From Knoellia remsis (GTDB taxonomy: Bacteria > Actinomycetota > Actinomycetes > Actinomycetales > Dermatophilaceae), in NCBI RefSeq assembly GCF_003002895.1, contig NZ_PVTI01000011.1:1-64000 (forward strand): a stretch of DNA of 64,000 nt. Direction: 5' to 3'. A model generated the notes under the pieces. The model saw only the letters and a list, made by a program, of their open reading frames with translations, was not told the DNA's origin and did no database searches. The translations under genes were made by a program, and so were the position numbers. Shown in pieces: positions 37,904 through 45,556 of the stretch; position 1 is the stretch's first letter, and every line of letters begins with the position of its first letter.

Positions 37904-39379
37904 GTGCCTGACCCCTCGCCCTCCGACGCCCTCATGGAGCAGGCCGTCGCGCGGCTCGCCCCCGTCCTTCCCGTCCTGACCGACCTCGGCCGCCGGTTCG
38001 AGGCGGCGGGACACGAGCTCGCCCTCGTCGGCGGACCGGTGCGTGACCTCTTCCTCGACCGGACCCCGAGCGACCTCGACTTCACCACGAGCGCCTCCCC
38101 GGACGAGACCGAGGCGATCCTCGCGGAGTGGGGCACGGCGACGTGGGACATGGGTCGCGACTTCGGCACCATAGGCGCCCGCCGCCGCGTCGACGGCGAG
38201 GAGACGATCGTCGAGATCACGACCTATCGCGCCGACGCCTACGACGGCGTGACCCGCAAGCCCGTCGTCGCCTTCGGCGACTCGCTCGAGGACGACCTCG
38301 TCCGCCGTGACTTCACCGTCAACGCGATGGCGCTGCGGCTCCCGACGCTGGAGTTCGTCGACCCGTATGCCGGCCTGCGCGACCTCGCGGAGGGCGTCCT
38401 GCGGACGCCGTCCCCGCCGGAGGTGAGCTTCGGCGACGACCCACTGCGGATGATGCGGGCGGTCCGGTTCGTCGCCCAGCTCGGGCTCGCGCCCGCGCCC
38501 GAGGTCCTTGCGGCGATGTCGGACATGGCGGCCTCGATCGAGATCGTCTCCGCCGAACGGGTGCGCGACGAGCTCGTCAAGCTCCTCCTCGCACCCCGGC
38601 CCCGCGCGGGACTGGAGCTGCTCACCGAAAGCGGGCTCGCGGCATACGTCATCCCCGAGCTGCCAGCCCTCCAGCTCGAGATCGACGAGCACCACCGGCA
38701 CAAGGATGTCTACCGGCACTCGCTCACCGTGCTCGACCAGGCCATCGCCCTCGAGGGTCCGGCGGACGGACCGGAGGAGTCGGTGCCCGGCCCGGACCTC
38801 GTGCTGCGCCTCGCGGCCCTGCTGCACGACATCGGCAAGCCGGCGACGCGACGCTTCGAGCCCGGGGGCGGGGTGAGCTTCCACCACCACGAGGTCGTGG
38901 GCGCGAAGCTCACCGCGAAGCGGCTCAAGGCGCTGCGGTTCGACAAGGACACCGTCAAGGCGGTGTCGCGGCTCGTCGAGCTGCACCTGCGCTTCCACGG
39001 CTACGGCGACGGGGCGTGGACCGACTCGGCGGTGCGGCGCTACGTCACCGACGCGGGGCCGCTGCTGCAGCGCCTGCACCGGCTCACCCGCTCGGACTCG
39101 ACGACCCGCAACGTCCGCAAGGCGCAGCGCCTCTCCCGCAGCTACGACGAGCTCGAGGCCCGCATCGACCGGCTCCTCGAGCAGGAGGAGCTGGGCAAGG
39201 TGCGTCCCGAGCTCGACGGCAACGAGATCGCGCAGGTGCTCGGGATCGCGCCGGGGCCGGTGCTGGGCCGGGCCTACAAGCACCTCCTGGCCGTGCGGCT
39301 GGACGAGGGCCCGATCGGCAAGGATGCGGCCACGGAGCGGCTGCTCGCATGGTGGGCAGAGCAGCCGGAGAGTGGTTGA
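37904..39379 (+). CDS. cca: CCA tRNA nucleotidyltransferase
   Basis: This enzyme adds or repairs the 3' CCA of tRNAs. The 491-residue protein has the class II polymerase beta motifs LVGGPVRDLFLDRTPSDLDF (GG-x-VRD and DxD) and RRDFTVNAMAL, the RNA-binding helices around DDPLRMMRAVRFVAQL, and a C-terminal HD domain (LAALLHDIGKPATRR, FHHHEVVGAK). The chosen GTG at 37904 gives the usual family length; the upstream frame is Arg-rich and not conserved. A weak hairpin (39374-39397) overlaps the stop. Confidence 0.95.
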   Translation: MPDPSPSDALMEQAVARLAPVLPVLTDLGRRFEAAGHELALVGGPVRDLFLDRTPSDLDFTTSASPDETEAILAEWGTATWDMGRDFGTIGARRRVDGEETIVEITTYRADAYDGVTRKPVVAFGDSLEDDLVRRDFTVNAMALRLPTLEFVDPYAGLRDLAEGVLRTPSPPEVSFGDDPLRMMRAVRFVAQLGLAPAPEVLAAMSDMAASIEIVSAERVRDELVKLLLAPRPRAGLELLTESGLAAYVIPELPALQLEIDEHHRHKDVYRHSLTVLDQAIALEGPADGPEESVPGPDLVLRLAALLHDIGKPATRRFEPGGGVSFHHHEVVGAKLTAKRLKALRFDKDTVKAVSRLVELHLRFHGYGDGAWTDSAVRRYVTDAGPLLQRLHRLTRSDSTTRNVRKAQRLSRSYDELEARIDRLLEQEELGKVRPELDGNEIAQVLGIAPGPVLGRAYKHLLAVRLDEGPIGKDAATERLLAWWAEQPESG

Positions 39380-39397
39380 CCCGACGTAGTGTCAACC
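39374..39397 (+). terminator. Small hairpin overlapping the cca stop codon
   Basis: GGTTGAC (39374-39380) and GTCAACC (39391-39397) are perfect inverted repeats with a 10-nt loop, placed just before the iron box of the next gene. It may insulate the siderophore operon from cca readthrough. Confidence 0.4.
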
Positions 39398-39419
39398 CCC
39401 GGTGAGGGGCCTACTTGGG

Positions 39420-39438
39420 TTAGGTTAGCCTAACCTTC
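39420..39438 (+). promoter_or_regulatory. IdeR/DtxR iron box overlapping the -10 of the siderophore importer
   Basis: TTAGGTTAGCCTAACCTTC matches 17 of 19 positions of the IdeR consensus. It ends at the base before the GTG start at 39439. TAGCCT within it (39426-39431) is a TAnnnT -10 placed seven bases from that GTG, so the transcript is probably leaderless and iron-loaded IdeR would sit directly on the core promoter. Confidence 0.85.
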
Positions 39439-40428
39439 GTGATTATCTCCCTCCTCTCCCGCTCCCGATCCACCTCTCGACCTGCCCTCACGGCGGCCGC
39501 CGCCGCGGCCGCGGTCGTCGCCCTCGCCGGCTGTGGCAGCCCGGAACAGCAGGCGTCCGCCGCAGCGCCCCAGTCCGGCGAGAGCCGCACCGTCACGACG
39601 ATGCTCGGCGAGGTGACCGTCCCGGCGACGATCGACAAGGTCGTCGTGCTCGAGGGCCGGCGTGACCTCGACATCGCCCTGTCCCTGGGCCTCCCCGTCA
39701 CCGGGGTGGCGGCCATGCAGCCCGGCGAGATGGACCTGCCGGCGCCGATCCCGGCGAAGCTCACGGCTGGGGCCAAGGAGCTCTTCCTGCGCGGCCAGGT
39801 CAACCTCGAGGCGATCGCCGCCGCCGCGCCCGACGTCATCATCAGCCGGTTCTCCGACGTCGAGCCGATCCGCGCCGAGCTCTCCGCCATCGCGCCCGTC
39901 CTCGTCGTGGGTGACCAGGACACGTCGACCTGGCAGGACGACCTGCGCCTCGTCGCGAAGGCGACCGGTCGGGAGGACCGCGCGACCGAGCTCATCACGG
40001 CATACGACAACCGCGTGGCCGGCCTCAAGAAGACCTACGCCGACGTCCTGAAGGACAACACCTTCGCTCCGATGAACTACGACCTGGAGAGCGACTCCAC
40101 CGACACCCGCGCCAAGCGGCTCCTGTCCACCGTCATGACCGACGTCGGAATGAAGCCGTCGGCCGCCTGGACCTCCTCGCTCGACGGCACGAAGGCCGAG
40201 TACGGACCGGAGCAGCTCAAGGTCGGCTACGGCGACGCCGACGGCATCGTCGCCATCGTGAGCGAGCCGAAGGCGTGGGCGCAGGTGCAGGCCAAGCCGC
40301 TCTTCAAGCAGCTCCCCGCCGTCGCGCAGGGCCACGTGGTCCGCTCGGACCGGCGCACGCACGAGGGCGCGGCGCTCACCGCCGACGCCGCGCTCGACGT
40401 GGTCGAGCAGCTGCTCAAGACCTTCTGA
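39439..40428 (+). CDS. Iron-siderophore binding lipoprotein (FecB/FepB family)
   Basis: The 329-residue lipoprotein has a signal peptide with lipobox LAGC (near residue 32) and a periplasmic-binding-protein fold of the TroA/FepB type: VPATIDKVVVLEGRRDLDIA, then NLEAIAAAAPDVIISR and APVLVV. It should bind a ferric siderophore outside the cell and deliver it to the two permeases that follow. Start is the GTG adjoining the iron box. The next gene starts 5 bp after its stop. Confidence 0.92.
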   Translation: MIISLLSRSRSTSRPALTAAAAAAAVVALAGCGSPEQQASAAAPQSGESRTVTTMLGEVTVPATIDKVVVLEGRRDLDIALSLGLPVTGVAAMQPGEMDLPAPIPAKLTAGAKELFLRGQVNLEAIAAAAPDVIISRFSDVEPIRAELSAIAPVLVVGDQDTSTWQDDLRLVAKATGREDRATELITAYDNRVAGLKKTYADVLKDNTFAPMNYDLESDSTDTRAKRLLSTVMTDVGMKPSAAWTSSLDGTKAEYGPEQLKVGYGDADGIVAIVSEPKAWAQVQAKPLFKQLPAVAQGHVVRSDRRTHEGAALTADAALDVVEQLLKTF

Positions 40429-40433
40429 GCCTC

Positions 40434-41498
40434 GTGACGACCTCGACGTTGACGCGGGCAGGGACAGCGGCGGCGACACCGGTGTCGACGCCTGCGTCGG
40501 TCCGGTGGAAACCGTTGGTGCTCATGGCGATCGGGGCCTGTGTCCTGTCCGTCGTCCTGAGCCTGTTCGTAGGTGGTCTGGGCCTCGACCCGGCAACCGT
40601 CTGGGAGGCGCTGCGCGGATCGGCCGGTGCCGAGGCCGAGGCGGTCGTGCTCGGCCAGCGCGTGCCGCGCACCGTCCTCGGGGTGCTGGGCGGCGCGGCG
40701 CTCGCGACCGCCGGGGCCGTGATCCAGGGGCACACCCGCAACCCGCTCGCCGACCCGGGGCTGCTCGGCGTGACGGCTGGCGCGAGCCTCGCCGTCGTCC
40801 TCGCCGTGTCCGTGTTCGGGCTCGCCACTCCCGGCGGCTACCTCTGGTTCGCCTTCGGTGGCGCGGCGCTGGGATCGGTCCTCGTGACCGCCCTCGGCCT
40901 CGTCACCGGGCGCCGGCGCGACGGCTCACCGGCGGCTCTCGTGCTGGCGGGGGCGGGCATCTCGGCGCTGCTCAGCACGATCACCGGGGTCGTGCTCCTG
41001 CTCGACGTCACGACGCTCGACGTCTTCCGGTTCTGGACCGTCGGGTCCCTCACCGGGGGACGCGGGACCGAGGTGATCCTCCCCGTCACGCCGCTGCTGC
41101 TCGCCGGCCTGGTGCTCGCCGTGGCCCACGCGCCGACGCTCAACACCCTCTCGCTCGGCGACGACGTCGCCCGCTCCCTCGGCAGCGGCCTGGTGTCGGC
41201 GCGGCTCGTCGGCCTCACCGCGGTGACGCTGCTCGTCGGGTCGGCGACGGCGCTCGTCGGGTCGCTGGGCTTCATCGGCCTCATCGCACCGCACGTCGTC
41301 CGGCGCTTCAGCGGTCCGGACCACCGGGTCCTGCTCCCGGTGTGCGCCTTCGCCGGCGGCAGCCTCGTCGTCCTCGCCGACGTCGTGGGCCGCATGGTCG
41401 TCCGGCCGGCGGAGCTGCCCGTCGGGATCGTCCTCGCCGTCGTCGGCGGACCGATCTTCCTCCTCGTCGTCGTGCGGCTGCTGCGGGGTGCGCGATGA
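40434..41498 (+). CDS. Iron-siderophore ABC transporter permease, FecCD family (first)
   Basis: The 354-residue FecCD/BtuC-family permease has about nine hydrophobic segments. Family landmarks are LGQRVPRTVLGVLGGAALAT, AVIQGHTRNPLADPGLLGVT, and LGFIGLIAPHVVRRFSGPDH near the C-terminus, which forms the contact with the ATPase. The GTG at 40434 begins VTTSTLTRAG. Its stop overlaps the start of the second permease (ATGA), indicating an obligate pair. Confidence 0.93.
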   Translation: MTTSTLTRAGTAAATPVSTPASVRWKPLVLMAIGACVLSVVLSLFVGGLGLDPATVWEALRGSAGAEAEAVVLGQRVPRTVLGVLGGAALATAGAVIQGHTRNPLADPGLLGVTAGASLAVVLAVSVFGLATPGGYLWFAFGGAALGSVLVTALGLVTGRRRDGSPAALVLAGAGISALLSTITGVVLLLDVTTLDVFRFWTVGSLTGGRGTEVILPVTPLLLAGLVLAVAHAPTLNTLSLGDDVARSLGSGLVSARLVGLTAVTLLVGSATALVGSLGFIGLIAPHVVRRFSGPDHRVLLPVCAFAGGSLVVLADVVGRMVVRPAELPVGIVLAVVGGPIFLLVVVRLLRGAR

Positions 41499-42571
41499 GC
41501 GTCCTCCCTGCCCGTATGCCGCGTGGCCGCCGATCGGGCGCCCGGGTGCCGGTGCGCGTGGGCCCGGTGTCCGCGCGCGTCTCGCTCCGCACCGTTCTCG
41601 TCTCGGCCCTCGCGGTGGTGACGACCGGCGTCGTCGTGGTCCTCGCCCTGACCGCCGGGGACTACCCGCTCAGTCCCGGCCAGGTCGTCGCGGTACTGCT
41701 CGGAGGTGGGGACGCGGGGGCGCGTCTCGTCGTCATCGACCTCCGGCTCGCCCGGGTCGTGCTCGGTCTGCTCGCCGGGGCGATGCTCGGGGTGGCCGGG
41801 GCCATCGTCCAGACGACGACCCGCAACGGGCTCGCCAGCCCGGACCTGCTCGGCGTCACGGCCGGTGCCGGTGCCGGTGCCGTGGCCATGCTCGTGCTCA
41901 CCGGCCCGGGCACCGTCCTCGCGACGCCCGTCGCAGCGCTGCTCGGTGGGCTCGCGGCCGCGGCGCTCGTGGCCTTGTTGTTGAGGTATGCCGGCAGCAC
42001 CGGCCTGCAGGTGCTCCTCGTCGGCGTGGGCGTGTCGGCGTTCTTCGGAGGGCTGACCAGCTGGCTGCTGCTCGTCGCGAGCATCGACGACCTGGCCCGG
42101 GCCAACGTCTGGCTCACCGGGTCGCTGGGTGAGCGCGGCGCCGCCGAGGCGACAGTCCTCGCCGTGACCCTCGCGGTGACGGCCGTCGTCCTCGTGCCGC
42201 TGGCCGCCCGGCTGCCCGCGCTCGAGCTCGGTCGTGACGTGGCCGCCGCCCTGGGTCATCGACCGGCGCGAGCCGAGGCCGGGCTGCTCCTGTGTGCCGT
42301 GGCGCTGACGTCGGCGACCGTGGCGATGGTCGGCCCCATCGGGTTCGTCGCGCTCGTCGCCCCCCACCTGGCGCGGATGGCCAGCGGAGCGCCTCGCGCG
42401 TCACTGGTCGTCTCGGGCCTCGTCGGTGCCGCCGTCGTCACGGCCAGCGACCTCGTGGCCCGGGTCGCCTTCGCCCCCCTGCTCCTGCCGACCGGGGCCG
42501 TGACGGCCGCGGTCGGCGCTCCGTTCCTCATCTGGCTGCTCGTCCTCGGGCGGAAGGGATTCACCTCATGA
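41495..42571 (+). CDS. Iron-siderophore ABC transporter permease, FecCD family (second)
   Basis: A 358-residue partner permease of the same family: DLRLARVVLGLLAGAMLGVA, IVQTTTRNGLASPDLLGVTA and VGPIGFVALVAPHLARMASG are the matching landmarks. The N-terminal 30 residues are Arg-rich and cytoplasmic. The stop overlaps the ATPase ATG by four bases. Confidence 0.93.
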   Translation: MSVLPARMPRGRRSGARVPVRVGPVSARVSLRTVLVSALAVVTTGVVVVLALTAGDYPLSPGQVVAVLLGGGDAGARLVVIDLRLARVVLGLLAGAMLGVAGAIVQTTTRNGLASPDLLGVTAGAGAGAVAMLVLTGPGTVLATPVAALLGGLAAAALVALLLRYAGSTGLQVLLVGVGVSAFFGGLTSWLLLVASIDDLARANVWLTGSLGERGAAEATVLAVTLAVTAVVLVPLAARLPALELGRDVAAALGHRPARAEAGLLLCAVALTSATVAMVGPIGFVALVAPHLARMASGAPRASLVVSGLVGAAVVTASDLVARVAFAPLLLPTGAVTAAVGAPFLIWLLVLGRKGFTS

Positions 42572-43389
42572 CCGCCTTCCACATCGACTCCCTGACCGTG
42601 CGGTTCGGGGAGCGCGCCGCACTCGACGACGTCACGCTCACGCTGCCGCGGCACACGGTGACCGCGATCGTCGGCCCGAACGGCTGCGGCAAGTCGACGC
42701 TCCTGCGCAGCCTCGCCCGACTCCTCCGCCCGACGCAGGGGCGCGTGCTCCTCGGCGACGAGGACGTCTCGGGGATCGACCGGCGCGACTTCGCGCGCCG
42801 GGTGGCGCTGCTGCCGCAAGGACCCCAGGCGCCGGACAACCTCAGCGTCATCGACCTCGTGGCCCGTGGACGCGACCCCTACCGCCGGTGGTTCGACCAG
42901 TGGTCGCGGCCGGACGAGGACATCGTCACCGACGCCCTGCGCCGCACCGGGCTGGAGGACGTGGCCGACCGCCCCCTCGAGACGCTGTCCGGCGGGCAGC
43001 GGCAACGGGCGTGGGTCGCGCTCGCGCTGGCGCAACGCACCGACATCCTGCTGCTGGACGAGCCGACGACCTACCTCGACCTCGCGCACCAGCTCGACGT
43101 CCTCGACACGGTGACCGAGCTGCACCGTCGCGACGGCGTGACGGTGGTGATGGTGCTGCACGACCTGAGCCTTGCCGCGCGGTATGCGGACCACGTCGTC
43201 GCGATGCGGTCGGGCGGAGTGGTCGAGGCCGGTCCGGTCGCCGAGGTGATCACCCCGGCGATGCTGCGCGCCGTCTTCGACGTCGAAGCCCAGATCGTGC
43301 CCGACCCGGACACCGGCCGGCCGCTCATCGTGCCCCGGGGCGGTGCCCACACCTGGCGTACCGTCACTCAGCCGGTCCCAGTCGGCTGA
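42568..43389 (+). CDS. Iron-siderophore ABC transporter ATP-binding protein (FecE/FepC)
   Basis: The 273-residue ATPase energises the FecCD-type importer. Walker A is GPNGCGKST, the Q-loop lies in VALLPQGPQAP, the signature is LSGGQRQR, Walker B is ILLLDEPTTYLDL, and the switch His is in VLHDLSLAARYADH. It completes the four-gene operon that begins at 39439 under IdeR control. Confidence 0.95.
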   Translation: MTAFHIDSLTVRFGERAALDDVTLTLPRHTVTAIVGPNGCGKSTLLRSLARLLRPTQGRVLLGDEDVSGIDRRDFARRVALLPQGPQAPDNLSVIDLVARGRDPYRRWFDQWSRPDEDIVTDALRRTGLEDVADRPLETLSGGQRQRAWVALALAQRTDILLLDEPTTYLDLAHQLDVLDTVTELHRRDGVTVVMVLHDLSLAARYADHVVAMRSGGVVEAGPVAEVITPAMLRAVFDVEAQIVPDPDTGRPLIVPRGGAHTWRTVTQPVPVG

Positions 43390-43409
43390 CTCGTGGAAGG
43401 GTGTCGAAG

Positions 43410-44069
43410 GTGTCCCGCACCCGATCCCGACCGGTCCTGATGGCTGAGCGCGGTTCGATGAGGATCGGGGTACTGGTCGGCGGGATCGTCGCTTTCGTCG
43501 GGCTGGTGGGGATCGCCGTCATCCTCGGGGTGTTCCTCACGGCAGCGCGCAAGGACAGCGCACCAGCGCTCGCGGTGACCGCGGCATACACGGTCAGCCC
43601 CGTCGCGGACGGGACCGAGGTGAGCGTTGTCGTGGAGGCCGTCGAGGGGTTGTTGCCCGAGGAGCTCGAGGTGGCGCCCACCGAGGTCGATCCCCGGTTC
43701 CTCAACGAGAGCAACCCGGAGCAGGAGCCGCGCCAGCTCAGCTCACCGGCGCGTCGCACGGACGTCAGGGTGACGCGGCTCTCCGACAGGTCGGCGACGG
43801 TCATATACACGCTGACGCCACGCCCGGACGGTCGCCGCACGGTGGTGCTGGGCACCCCGTTCACAGGCACTCGGAGCGAGTTGGTCACGGCGTCCGTCAC
43901 GGGCGAGGTGATCTCCTGCCTCGTCCCAGTCCGCCGCCAGACGAATGGAAGCGATGTCTGGGCGGCCACGTGCCCCAGCGACGGACCGACGTACAGCTCG
44001 GCACCCGACCAGGAGGAGTACATCGCGCTCGCGGCATGGGTGCGCTTGGTCCTCGCAGCCCCGGCGTGA
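43410..44069 (+). CDS. Membrane-anchored protein of unknown function
   Basis: The predicted 219-residue protein has a short cytoplasmic N-terminus, one hydrophobic segment (MRIGVLVGGIVAFVGLVGIA onward) and an extracytoplasmic beta-rich domain with two Cys residues (VISCLVPV and WAATCPSD). I do not recognise a family. The GTG at 43410 is preferred because GGAAGGG lies eight bases upstream; ATGs at 43440 and 43458 are alternatives. It starts 20 bp after the siderophore ATPase gene and may be cotranscribed with it, but nothing in it points to iron. A strong hairpin follows. Confidence 0.65.
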   Translation: MSRTRSRPVLMAERGSMRIGVLVGGIVAFVGLVGIAVILGVFLTAARKDSAPALAVTAAYTVSPVADGTEVSVVVEAVEGLLPEELEVAPTEVDPRFLNESNPEQEPRQLSSPARRTDVRVTRLSDRSATVIYTLTPRPDGRRTVVLGTPFTGTRSELVTASVTGEVISCLVPVRRQTNGSDVWAATCPSDGPTYSSAPDQEEYIALAAWVRLVLAAPA

Positions 44070-44130
44070 CCGAGACCTGGTCGCGGGGTGGAAGCACCCA
44101 TGTGCCGCGGCGAAGGGTCTCGTGATGGCA

Positions 44131-44154
44131 GCGATGGGGAGTTCTCCCCATCGC
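44131..44154 (+). terminator. Terminator after the siderophore operon region
   Basis: GCGATGGGGAG (44131-44141) and CTCCCCATCGC (44144-44154) are perfect 11-bp arms with almost no loop. It precedes TAGGCT (44175-44180), a possible -10 for the next gene, so it separates the iron cluster from the signalling cluster. Confidence 0.7.
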
Positions 44155-44242
44155 GGCGGCCGGAGGGGCGCGGCTAGGCTGATTCGGATCATGCACGGCG
44201 TCGTCGTCGGCGCGTCCCTCGACCCCTTCGGAGGTGGCCCGA

Positions 44243-44734
44243 ATGCCCACGGTGGGCCATCCCAGCGCGCTCAGTCCGCAGCTGCCGCGGATCGAGGTCT
44301 CGCTCCCGGACGGATGGGGCGCCGAGCCCGGGGGCGATGCCCTCCTGCGGGCCACCCGCGACACGGGAGGCGCGCAGGCGCCGGTGCTCACGGCATACGT
44401 GCACACGTCGCGCGACGAGACCAGTGACCGACTCGTCGACGACCTCGCGAACGCCGCGCACACCCATCCCGACGGCGAGGTCGACCCGACGTTCGAGGTC
44501 GAGATCGAGGACCGCACCTGGACCGGGCTCAACGTGTCGTGGGTCGAGGACGGGGACACCGTCTATCTCGTCCACCTCGTCACCGCGCTGCCCGCGGGCG
44601 AGGTGACCCAGCACGTGCGGCTCACCGGCCGTGTCGGGGGACCGGACTCCGAGGCGGACTACGACGAGGTGCAGGGCATCCTCGAGACCGTGCGCGTCAC
44701 GCCGTCCGACGGCGCGAGCGGGACGGCCTCGTGA
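44243..44734 (+). CDS. Small protein of unknown function heading the phosphatase-kinase cluster
   Basis: The 163-residue cytoplasmic protein (RIEVSLPDGWGAEPGG, APVLTAYVHTSRDETSDRLV, EDRTWTGLNVSWVEDGDTVY) looks like the LpqN/PsbP-like fold seen in actinobacterial lipoproteins, but without a signal peptide; this is a weak impression. The ATG at 44243 has GGAGG eight bases upstream. Its stop overlaps the phosphatase start (GTGA), so it belongs to that operon. Confidence 0.65.
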   Translation: MPTVGHPSALSPQLPRIEVSLPDGWGAEPGGDALLRATRDTGGAQAPVLTAYVHTSRDETSDRLVDDLANAAHTHPDGEVDPTFEVEIEDRTWTGLNVSWVEDGDTVYLVHLVTALPAGEVTQHVRLTGRVGGPDSEADYDEVQGILETVRVTPSDGASGTAS

Positions 44735-45546
44735 GCGGGCACTACGCCTCGCTCACCGGCGCAGGGGTGCGCGTCCGCTCCGGCTCGGCGACGCACGTCG
44801 GCCGCGTGCGCGACCACAACGAGGACAGCCTCATCGACGAGGGGTTCGTCTGGGCCGTCGCCGACGGGATGGGCGGTCACGCCGCTGGCGAGGTCGCGAG
44901 CGGCATCGCGGTGCAGTGCCTCGGTGAGCTCAACACCCGCACCCGCGTGCGGTCCGAGGACGTCGTCGCCCTCATCCGCCGGATGAACACCGCGATCCTG
45001 CGCTCCGCGGCCGAGCACCCCGAGCAGACCGGCATGGGCACGACCCTCGCCGGGCTCACCGTCGTCGACGCCGGCGGCGCCGACCACTGGATCGTCTTCA
45101 ACGTCGGTGACTCGCGCGTCTACCGCTTCCTCGGCAACCGGATGAGCCTCGTCACCCAGGACCACTCCGAGGTCCGCGAGATGGTCGACGCCGGCCTCAT
45201 CACCGCCGAGGAGGCCCAGCGCCACCCGCTGCGCAACATCATCACCCGATCGCTCGGCACCGACCCGGGCCCGAACGCCGACGTCTGGGTGTTCCCGCCG
45301 CACCCCGGGGAGCGGTTCGTCCTGTGCAGCGACGGCCTGTCCAACGAGCTCGACGACCGCACGATCATGGTCGCCCTCCAGAAGTACGACGACCCGCAGA
45401 CCGCCGCGGACGAGCTGTGCCGGGCGGCGGTCGAGGCGGGCGGACGTGACAACATCAGCGTGGTTGTCGTCGCCTTCGACTCCGACGAGGATGAGGACGA
45501 CGAAGACGCCGACACGGCCCCGCGCCACACCCTGTTGCCGACCTGA
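44731..45546 (+). CDS. PP2C-family Ser/Thr protein phosphatase
   Basis: A 271-residue metal-dependent phosphatase that should reverse the kinase encoded downstream. PP2C motifs appear in order: GRVRDHNEDS, VADGMGGHAAGEVAS, GMGTTLAGLTV, NVGDSRVYRF, LCSDGLSNELDD and GGRDNISVVVV, with the metal-binding Asp residues intact. The C-terminal 20 residues are acidic. The protein is soluble, without the membrane anchor found in mycobacterial PstP. It is followed by the FHA-protein gene after 10 bp. Confidence 0.93.
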   Translation: MSGHYASLTGAGVRVRSGSATHVGRVRDHNEDSLIDEGFVWAVADGMGGHAAGEVASGIAVQCLGELNTRTRVRSEDVVALIRRMNTAILRSAAEHPEQTGMGTTLAGLTVVDAGGADHWIVFNVGDSRVYRFLGNRMSLVTQDHSEVREMVDAGLITAEEAQRHPLRNIITRSLGTDPGPNADVWVFPPHPGERFVLCSDGLSNELDDRTIMVALQKYDDPQTAADELCRAAVEAGGRDNISVVVVAFDSDEDEDDEDADTAPRHTLLPT

Positions 45547-45556
45547 GGACCGAACC

